From NCBI RefSeq assembly GCF_029893805.1, contig NZ_JARXYP010000002.1, positions 8,866,001 through 8,930,000 on the forward strand: a stretch of 64,000 nt of DNA, written 5' to 3'. The first letter of the stretch is position 1; the number at the start of each line of letters is the position of its first letter. Source of the DNA: Streptomyces sp. SAI-135 (GTDB lineage: Bacteria; Actinomycetota; Actinomycetes; Streptomycetales; Streptomycetaceae). A program made the position numbers and the translations under genes. Below, piece by piece: positions 58,079 to 64,000 of the stretch. The notes under the pieces are model-generated. The model worked only from the letters and a program-made list of their open reading frames with translations, ran no database searches and was not told where the DNA came from.

Positions 58079-60112
58079 TCACCAGCGGGAGGGCGCCGGC
58101 GGCGGCACCACAGGCGGCCGGTCGTCGCAGGTGATGGTGTTCGGCAGCAGCCAGTCGGCCAGCCAGCCCCCGTCGTTGCCCCCGAGGTCGGTGAGCGTGA
58201 ACTCCGATCCGCTCGTCGGGAAGTTGAAGGAGCCGCAGTTGTTCACGCCCACCGCGCCGACATTGCGTGCGTCCACGTTCTCGAAGGTCGCGGACCCCTT
58301 CGTACGGGCGCTGACGACCGAGTTGCCGGTGCCGTCGACGCGGATGTCCTTGAAGTGCACCGCGGGGATGTCGTAGAGGTCCTTCACCCCGTACTCGCTG
58401 ACCAGCATGATCGCGTTGTGGGTGCTGTCGAGGTAGTGGTCTCCGGTGACCCGGATGTCGGCGTCGATGGAGCGGTCCAGGGCGTAGAACCAGAGGGCGC
58501 CCAGACCGATCCGCCAGTTGAGGTCGAGGGTGCCGGCCCGGACGGTGGTGTTGTCCTGGAAACGCAGGTACCCGCCGAACGGCTCGGAGCCGAAGCGTGA
58601 GCCGACGTGCAGGGCGCTGCCCTCGCGCACCGGGTCGGCGACGAGGTTGCCGCTGACGGTGTTGTCGCGGCCCCCGTAGACCGCGATGCCGTTGGCGAGC
58701 GTCGGGGACTGCACCGTGTTGTGGGAGAAGGTGTTGCCGGTGTCGGCCGTTGTCTGCGACCACATCGCCAGACCGTCGTCGCCCGAGTTGCGGACGAAGT
58801 TGTTGTGCACGTTCGAACCCGTCACGCCGGTGTGGAAGTTCAGGGCGTCGGCGATCTGGTCGACGATCACGTTGTCGCTGACGCGGAGGTCACGCATGGG
58901 GCCGTCGAACCACAACCCCACCTTGGTGTGGTGCAGGTACAGGCCGTTGATGGTGGAGTCGCTCATGGCTCCGCCGATCGCGTTGACCTGATCGGTGTCG
59001 ACCCGTTCCCGGACGTCGCCCTCGATCGCGAAGCCGGACAGGTGGACATTGCGGCTGCCGCCGTCCGCCGCGCTCCTGCCGTACAGCCCTACACCGGTGT
59101 GCCGGGACCCGTCGGGCGCGGGCGTGTCCAGGGTGACCTGGCGCCCCTTGAGGATCGTGTACCAACTGCCCGCACCGGTGAGGGTGACGTCGTCGACCTC
59201 GATGTGCCGGTTGACCTGGAAAGTGCCCGGCGGAAGGTAGACGGGCCGGTCGGCGCGGCGGGCGAACGCGATGGCCCGCTCGATGGCGGGTGCCGCGTCC
59301 CGTCGTCCGCTGGGGTCCGCTCCGAAGGCCCGGACGTCCACGCCGCCGCGGACGGTCTTCGGCGCGCCCACCAGCTGGGTGTCGAACAGGTCCACGACGG
59401 TCCAGGCCGCGCCGCTGCCGGTGGGAACCGTCAGCCGTACGACGTCACCCGCACGGTAGGTGCGGCCGAGGAGCAGACGCTGCTCGTCGTAGAAGTGGGT
59501 GGGGCGGAACGGCTTGTCGATCCGCGGGGCCGGTGTGGTGGCCGACGGAACGCAGGAGCACTCGGCGATCCACCAGTCGGGGTGCAGGAGGTCGGCGTCG
59601 GGGTCGTTGGTGAAGGGGTACTGGTTGTACAGCCAGGAGTACTGCGAGGTGAGCGTCATCGTCGTGCGGTGCCGGCCGGCGACGCTCACGTCGAGGGGGG
59701 CGGTGATCCCGCCACCCCCAGGTGCGTCGGGGATGCTGTAGCGCAGGTTGAGAGCGTTCGCGGCGCGTGGCAGGACGAACTCGACGTACTGTCCGGGGGA
59801 CAGTTTGACGGCCTTGCGCCCGGACGCCTCCGACGCGAGCGTGTACGGGGTGCGGTCGGGGCCGATGACGGTTCCGTTGGTGGTGACGTTCTCGGCTTCC
59901 TGCTCGTCGAAGTCCACGTCCGCGCCGCGCCCGGCGACCAGCGCCGGCTCCAGCCCCGCCCGGGTCAGCACCGGGCGGTTGCCGCGGCCGTCGTGCGACC
60001 CGCCGGGTGCGGCGGCGGCCGTGGTGCCTGCCACCGAGCCGAGGGTGAGGAGTGCGCAGAGCACGGCGGTGGTTCTCGTGCCGGTGTGTGTGCGGACGCG
60101 TCTGGAGGACAT
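58079..60112 (-). CDS. Secreted GH87-type beta-helix glycosidase (paralogue 3, minimal)
   Basis: 677-residue secreted protein containing only the core of the GH87 architecture: a signal (1-36, ending AAAA-P), a CBM6/35-like domain (about 62-250; FDEQEAENV, SGRKAVKLSPGQYVEF) and the beta-helix from about 258. Asp422, Asp445 and Asp446 (IADALN ... NSGDDG) fit the catalytic spacing. It lacks F5/8C, FN3 and CARDB modules. The helix differs notably from paralogues 1 and 2, so it may cut a different alpha-glucan linkage pattern. The ATG at 60112 is preferred over a GTG at 60142; neither has a strong ribosome site. A short Pro-rich tail ends the protein. Confidence 0.8.
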   Translation of the reverse strand: MSSRRVRTHTGTRTTAVLCALLTLGSVAGTTAAAAPGGSHDGRGNRPVLTRAGLEPALVAGRGADVDFDEQEAENVTTNGTVIGPDRTPYTLASEASGRKAVKLSPGQYVEFVLPRAANALNLRYSIPDAPGGGGITAPLDVSVAGRHRTTMTLTSQYSWLYNQYPFTNDPDADLLHPDWWIAECSCVPSATTPAPRIDKPFRPTHFYDEQRLLLGRTYRAGDVVRLTVPTGSGAAWTVVDLFDTQLVGAPKTVRGGVDVRAFGADPSGRRDAAPAIERAIAFARRADRPVYLPPGTFQVNRHIEVDDVTLTGAGSWYTILKGRQVTLDTPAPDGSRHTGVGLYGRSAADGGSRNVHLSGFAIEGDVRERVDTDQVNAIGGAMSDSTINGLYLHHTKVGLWFDGPMRDLRVSDNVIVDQIADALNFHTGVTGSNVHNNFVRNSGDDGLAMWSQTTADTGNTFSHNTVQSPTLANGIAVYGGRDNTVSGNLVADPVREGSALHVGSRFGSEPFGGYLRFQDNTTVRAGTLDLNWRIGLGALWFYALDRSIDADIRVTGDHYLDSTHNAIMLVSEYGVKDLYDIPAVHFKDIRVDGTGNSVVSARTKGSATFENVDARNVGAVGVNNCGSFNFPTSGSEFTLTDLGGNDGGWLADWLLPNTITCDDRPPVVPPPAPSRW

Positions 60113-60247
60113 CGGATCTCGCTTCTGTCGAAGGGAAGACACCTGCGGATGCGGTCGGGGGAAGGGTGAGCGGTGCCGTGGTTCGGTGTCGCACTGCCGG
60201 GGTGGTGCCCGCGCGCCCGGCCGACGAGGCGCGCAGGGGCAGCCGGG

Positions 60248-61855
60248 TCAGGCGGTCCGCAGCCAGACGGCCGTGTCCGACGGCAGCTTGCCGTCGCTCT
60301 CCAACGGGCCGCTGGACAGGAGCACTTCGCCGGCCACCGGCAGATCGACGGGCGCCTCGGACAGGTTGACCACGCAGATCGGTCCCCCGGGACGGGCGAA
60401 GGCCAGCACTCCCACCTCGGCGGGCAGCCACTGCATCGGCCCGTGGCCGAAGGCCGGCTCGGAGCGCCGGATGCGCAGCGCCTCGCGGTAGAGCGTGAGC
60501 ATCGACCGCGGGTCACCGCTCTGGCGGTCCACCGCGTACGGCGCCCAGTCCTCGGGCTGCGGCAGCCAGGGCGCGGCCCCCGTGCCGAAACCGTAGGCGG
60601 GGGCCTGCGCCTCCCACGGCAGCGGGACCCGGCAGCCGTCGCGGCCGGGATCGACGCCGCCGGAGCGGAAGTGCATGGGGTCCTGGATACGGTCGAGGGG
60701 GATGTCGGCCTCGGGCAGGCCCAGTTCCTCGCCCTGGTAGAGGTAGACCGAACCGGGCAGGGCCAGGGTCAGCAGGGCGGCGGCCCGGGCACGACGCGTC
60801 CCCAGTGCGAGGTCCGTGGGGGTGCCGAAACGCTTGGCGGCGAAGTCGAACCCGGTGTCCTCGCGGCCGTAGCGGGTGACGGTGCGGGTGACGTCGTGAT
60901 TGCACAGCACCCAGGTCGCGGGAGCTCCGACAGGGGCATGCTCGGCGAGGGTGTTGTCGATGGTGCGCCGCAGCCGGTCCGGCTCCCAGGGGCAGGCGAG
61001 GAAGTTGAAGTTGAACGCGGTGTGGAGCTCGTCGGGGCGCAGATAGCGGGCGAAGCGCTCGGCGTCGGGCAGCCACACCTCGCCGACGAAGACGCCGCCG
61101 TACTCGTCGGCCACGGCACGCCAGGACCGGTAGATGTCGTGGAGCTCGTCCTGGTCGATGTACGGGTGGGGGTCCACGTCCTCCACGAAGTCGGCGAGCG
61201 CGGGATCCTTGGCGAGCAGCGCGGCGGAATCGATGCGAACACCGGCGACACCGCGCTCGAACCAGAAGCGCAGCACGTCCTCGTGCTCCTGGCGGACCTC
61301 GGGGTGGGACCAGTTGAGATCGGGCTGCTCGGGGGTGAACAGGTGCAGGTACCACTCGCCGTCCGGGACGCGCGTCCAGGTGGGGCCCGAGAACTGGGAG
61401 GGCCAGTTGTTCGGGGGCAGTTCCCCGTGCTCGCCGCGTCCGGGGCGGAAGTGGAACCGCTCCCGCTCCGGGCTGCCGGGGCCGGCGGCCAGGGCCGCCT
61501 GGAACCAGGCGTGCTGGTTGGACACGTGGTTGGGGACGATGTCGACGATGACGCGGATACCGACCGCGGCGGCCTCGGCGATCAGCTTCTCGGCCTCGGC
61601 GAGGGTGCCGAAGGCGGGGTCGATGGTGCGGTAGTCGGCGACGTCGTAACCGCCGTCGACGAGGGGCGAGGCGTACCACGGGGTGAACCACACGGCGTCG
61701 ACGCCGAGTTCGGCGAGGTAGGGCAGTCTCGCCCGGACGCCCGCGAGGTCACCGGTGCCGTCGCCGTCGCCGTCGGCGAAGCTGCGGGGGTACACCTGGT
61801 AGATGACGGCGTCGCGCCACCAGAGGTCGGGGCCGGGTGCGTGAGGGGCTGCCAC
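60248..61855 (-). CDS. GH13 alpha-glucosidase
   Basis: 535-residue cytoplasmic alpha-amylase-family enzyme of the oligo-alpha-glucosidase type. The four conserved regions are intact: DIVPNHV (about 106), GVRIDSAALL with the nucleophile Asp (near 208), VFVGEVWL with the acid/base Glu (near 260) and CNHDVTR (near 320). The N-terminus WWRDAVIYQVYPRSFADGDGDG is characteristic. No signal peptide, so it acts on imported oligosaccharides. Follows the permease genes on the same strand after 138 bp that contain a hairpin. The start is GTG at 61855 with AGGA upstream. Family members cut alpha-1,4, 1,6 or 1,3 bonds; nigerose-type oligomers are the likely target here. Confidence 0.9.
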   Translation of the reverse strand: MAAPHAPGPDLWWRDAVIYQVYPRSFADGDGDGTGDLAGVRARLPYLAELGVDAVWFTPWYASPLVDGGYDVADYRTIDPAFGTLAEAEKLIAEAAAVGIRVIVDIVPNHVSNQHAWFQAALAAGPGSPERERFHFRPGRGEHGELPPNNWPSQFSGPTWTRVPDGEWYLHLFTPEQPDLNWSHPEVRQEHEDVLRFWFERGVAGVRIDSAALLAKDPALADFVEDVDPHPYIDQDELHDIYRSWRAVADEYGGVFVGEVWLPDAERFARYLRPDELHTAFNFNFLACPWEPDRLRRTIDNTLAEHAPVGAPATWVLCNHDVTRTVTRYGREDTGFDFAAKRFGTPTDLALGTRRARAAALLTLALPGSVYLYQGEELGLPEADIPLDRIQDPMHFRSGGVDPGRDGCRVPLPWEAQAPAYGFGTGAAPWLPQPEDWAPYAVDRQSGDPRSMLTLYREALRIRRSEPAFGHGPMQWLPAEVGVLAFARPGGPICVVNLSEAPVDLPVAGEVLLSSGPLESDGKLPSDTAVWLRTA

Positions 61856-61885
61856 AGAGTGGTCCTTTCGGGCAGGAAGAGGTGC

Positions 61886-61937
61886 CTCGCCGCCGCTCCG
61901 GTCGCTGCGGGGCGGGTGGTGACGGGGCGGCGGCGAG
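61886..61937. terminator. Intercistronic hairpin between permease and alpha-glucosidase genes
   Basis: CTCGCCGCCGC (61886-61896) and GCGGCGGCGAG (61927-61937) are perfectly complementary with a 30-base loop. In an ABC-to-hydrolase operon such a hairpin can stop part of the transcripts or stabilise the upstream mRNA. A 14-bp tandem duplication (61970-61997) next to it overlaps the permease stop. Confidence 0.45.
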
Positions 61938-61993
61938 TCCTTGGGGGGCAGGGCGGAGCCAGGTTCGCGGTGGTGGCCGTCAGGTGGTGGCCG

Positions 61994-62869
61994 TCAGCCT
62001 TTGAGGCCTCCGGCGGTCAGGCCGCTCATGATGTTGCGCTGGAAGACCAGGAAGATCAGCAGTGTCGGTATCGAGGCGATGGTCAGCGCCGCGATCAGTA
62101 CGTTGACGGGGACGCCGTTGGACAGGGAGTAGATACCGACGTTCAGGGTCTGCTTGGCGGGGTCGGGCAGGGTGAGCATCGGCCACAAGAAATCCTTCCA
62201 GACTCCGACGACCGCGAAGATCGAGACCACGCCCAGGATGGGGCGGGAGATCGGCAGCACGATGGACCACAGGGTGCGCAGCGGGCCGGCGCCGTCCATG
62301 GAGGCGGCGTCGAGCAGTTCCTGCGGTATGGAGTCGAAGAAGCGCTTCAGCAGGAAGATGTTGAAGGCGTTGGTGACGGACGGCAGCCAGATCACCCAGG
62401 GTGAGTTCAGCAGGTTGCGCTCCACGAGCGGCACGTCGAGAACCGTCAGGTACTGGGGGACGACGAGCACGGTGGCGGGGATCATCAGCGTCGCGAGCAT
62501 CATGCCCAGGATCGCCTTGCCCAGGACGGGACGCAGCTTGGACAGCGAGTAGGCGGCCGCCACGTCCAGGACGAGCTGGAAGGCGAGGGCGCCGAACGCG
62601 TAGTACAGGGTGTTGAACAGCAGGGAGGACAGGTCCATGACGTCCCAGGCGCGGCTGTAGCTGTCCGGTGTGAAGCTCTTCGGCACCAGGGTGGGCGGGG
62701 TCTGGACGACCTCCTGGGTGTCCTTGAAGCCGCTGGAGACGAGCCAGTAGAGCGGTCCGAGGAAGGCCAGCGTGAATCCGGCGACGACCACGGCGAAGAC
62801 CGTCCAGTACACCGCCTTGCCCTTCGGCCTGGCGAGGGTTGCGGGCGAGATGAGTGTGCGTGTCGACAT
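61994..62869 (-). CDS. Sugar ABC transporter permease (MalG type)
   Basis: 291-residue inner-membrane permease with six predicted helices. The first is VYWTVFAVVVAGFTLAFLGP, then FNTLYYAFGALAFQLVLDV, ILGMMLATLMIPATVLVVP and later pairs. The EAA loop that docks the ATPase reads LDAASMDGAGPLRTLWSIVLP (EAA with Glu-Ala-Ala as Asp-Ala-Ala). Belongs to the carbohydrate uptake transporter CUT1 family. It lies 15 bp downstream of the MalF-type permease gene. No ATPase gene is present, as usual in Streptomyces, where MsiK-like ATPases serve many systems. Confidence 0.92.
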   Translation of the reverse strand: MSTRTLISPATLARPKGKAVYWTVFAVVVAGFTLAFLGPLYWLVSSGFKDTQEVVQTPPTLVPKSFTPDSYSRAWDVMDLSSLLFNTLYYAFGALAFQLVLDVAAAYSLSKLRPVLGKAILGMMLATLMIPATVLVVPQYLTVLDVPLVERNLLNSPWVIWLPSVTNAFNIFLLKRFFDSIPQELLDAASMDGAGPLRTLWSIVLPISRPILGVVSIFAVVGVWKDFLWPMLTLPDPAKQTLNVGIYSLSNGVPVNVLIAALTIASIPTLLIFLVFQRNIMSGLTAGGLKG

Positions 62870-62884
62870 GGTGGGCTCCCTGGC

Positions 62885-63844
62885 CTACTTGTCCTCGGCG
62901 CGGCTGAGCTTCACGTAGAGCGCCGAGAATCCGGCGAGCAGGACGAGGAGCAGCAGGCCGAGCGCCGCCGCGGCGCCGTAGTTGTTGAAGTTGAACGCGT
63001 ACTGGTAGATCAGGTAGACGACGGTGGTCGTGGAGCCTTCGGGGCCGGCGCCGCCGGTCAGGAGGAAGGGTTCGACGAAGACCTGCATCGTCGCGATGAT
63101 CTGCATGAGCAGCATCAGTGAGAGGATGAGCCGGGTCTGCGGGATGGTGATGTGCCAGATCTTGCGGAGCAGGCCGGCACCGTCGAGTTCCGCCGCCTCG
63201 TACAGTTCGCCCGGGACGCCCTGGAGCGCCGCGAGGTAGATCAGGGTGGCGCCGCCCATGTTCATCCAGGTCGCTGCGATGACGACGGAGAGCATGGACA
63301 GGTCGGGATCCTGGAGCCACTGCTGCGCGGGCACCCCGAAGAACCCGAACACCTCGTTGAGCAGGCCGTATCCGGGGTCGTAGAGGTACTTGAAGAGCAG
63401 CACCGAGGCGACGGGCGGCAGCATCACGGGCAGATAGACGAGCAGCCTGAGGTAGCCCTGCCCGTGCCGGAACTCGTTGATGACCACGGCGGCGACGAAC
63501 GGCACCGCGAAGCCGAAGATCAGCGCGAGGACGGTGAACAGGAGCGTGTTGCGCCAGGCCTGCCAGAACGCCGGGTCGTTGAAGACGGTTTCGAGGTTGT
63601 CGAGGCCGACCCAGGTCGTCTGTCCGCTCTCGGTCTTCTGGAAGGCGAGCAGGAACTCCCGGATCATCGGGTACCAGGAGAACACCAGGAAACACAGCAC
63701 GGCTCCGATGAGGAAGCCGTGGGCCGTCAGGTTGCGCCTGAGGCTGTTGGCGAAGGAGCCGCCGCGGGTCGATGGGCCCGCCGCGCGCGGCTCGGGAGGG
63801 CGGGAGGGTCCCGCCTTGCTCGGGGTCAGGCTCGGGGCCGACAT
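62885..63844 (-). CDS. Sugar ABC transporter permease (MalF type)
   Basis: 319-residue CUT1 permease with six helices; the N-terminal 45 residues are a Pro/Ser-rich cytoplasmic tail, then HGFLIGAVLCFLVFSWYP starts the first helix. The EAA loop is YEAAELDGAGLLRKIWHITIP. It pairs with the MalG-type permease that follows to form the pore. The ATG at 63844 has GAGGAG upstream; the open frame extends to 63922 without signal. The binding-protein gene ends 75 bp upstream. Confidence 0.92.
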   Translation of the reverse strand: MSAPSLTPSKAGPSRPPEPRAAGPSTRGGSFANSLRRNLTAHGFLIGAVLCFLVFSWYPMIREFLLAFQKTESGQTTWVGLDNLETVFNDPAFWQAWRNTLLFTVLALIFGFAVPFVAAVVINEFRHGQGYLRLLVYLPVMLPPVASVLLFKYLYDPGYGLLNEVFGFFGVPAQQWLQDPDLSMLSVVIAATWMNMGGATLIYLAALQGVPGELYEAAELDGAGLLRKIWHITIPQTRLILSLMLLMQIIATMQVFVEPFLLTGGAGPEGSTTTVVYLIYQYAFNFNNYGAAAALGLLLLVLLAGFSALYVKLSRAEDK

Positions 63845-63918
63845 CGTCGCTCCTCGGTGCTGGGCTGCTGGATCTGCTGCCGGGCGGGGCCGCCTTCCGG
63901 CCGCCCCGCCCGTGCCGG

Positions 63919-64000
63919 TCACTGGTTGGCCAGGACCTGGTTGACCTGCGACTCGGCGGTGGCAAGCAGCTTGTCGACGTCGGCGTTCTTGTTGGTGAGG
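63919..64000 (-). CDS. ABC transporter substrate-binding protein (C-terminal end only)
   Basis: The last 26 codons (LTNKNADVDKLLATAESQVN-QVLANQ) of a gene that runs off the right edge. The sequence matches the usual amphipathic C-terminus of CUT1 sugar-binding lipoproteins, and its place before MalF and MalG permeases supports this. Nothing can be said about ligand specificity from this fragment. Confidence 0.7.
   Translation of the reverse strand, partial: LTNKNADVDKLLATAESQVNQVLANQ

Noticed and set aside
1..64000. tRNA, rRNA, riboswitch or phage attachment sites
   Set aside because: No cloverleaf-like segments, conserved riboswitch cores, integrase genes or paired direct repeats were recognised by eye.

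Overview
The window looks like a piece of a Streptomyces (or close actinomycete) chromosome. It is very GC-rich with strong G/C third-position bias, uses many GTG starts and stop/start (ATGA/GTGA) overlaps, and carries actinobacterial regulator families, Tat and lipoprotein signals and large secreted multidomain glycosidases. I see no tRNA, rRNA, CRISPR array or insertion sequence.

Left part (1-19880): aromatic catabolism. An IclR regulator leads a minus-strand operon for the lower meta-cleavage pathway (2-oxopent-4-enoate hydratase, acylating acetaldehyde dehydrogenase, 4-hydroxy-2-oxovalerate aldolase; the aldolase runs off the left edge). After a GH3 remnant, secreted and intracellular esterases, an AraC regulator and an SDR comes a ten-gene minus-strand operon (18822 to 9752). 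It encodes two FAH-family hydrolases, a large cyclase-family protein, an FAD hydroxylase, an ACMSD-like amidohydrolase, an extradiol dioxygenase, two SDRs and a two-subunit CoA-transferase, with a divergent LysR regulator. Its substrate is not evident.

Middle (20175-27620): a lipoprotein, an S9 peptidase, a TetR/SDR pair sharing three copies of an operator, an XRE regulator, a frameshifted SDR pseudogene and a LysR regulator. The LysR is divergent from an eleven-gene plus-strand operon (27731-38449). The right half of that operon is a textbook 3-hydroxyanthranilate meta-cleavage pathway: 3-hydroxyanthranilate dioxygenase, ACMS decarboxylase, semialdehyde dehydrogenase, 2-aminomuconate deaminase, oxalocrotonate decarboxylase and hydratase. 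The aldolase and aldehyde dehydrogenase needed to finish it lie in the first operon of the window. The left half is an unusual five-gene module: isatin-hydrolase/kynurenine-formamidase-like cyclase, ThDP enzyme of the benzoylformate-decarboxylase/acetolactate-synthase type, thiolase-fold protein without catalytic Cys/His, DUF35 partner and CoA ligase. I infer that it converts an oxidised, ring-hydroxylated indole-3-acetate-like compound into 3-hydroxyanthranilate. An MHS-family transporter follows.

Region 40298-47060 holds accessory genes: a flavodoxin-like reductase, a MerR/SDR pair with a MerR-type promoter, another SDR, two tiny hydrophilic proteins, a divergent MFS/TetR pair and a small cupin.

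Right part (47096-64000): a polysaccharide-utilisation locus. It holds a GH30 glycosidase, three GH87 alpha-1,3-glucanase (mycodextranase) paralogues with carbohydrate-binding modules, a LacI regulator, a GH13 alpha-glucosidase and a sugar ABC transporter (two permeases and the end of a binding protein that runs off the right edge). Together they would degrade alpha-1,3-glucan outside the cell, import the oligosaccharides and cut them to glucose.
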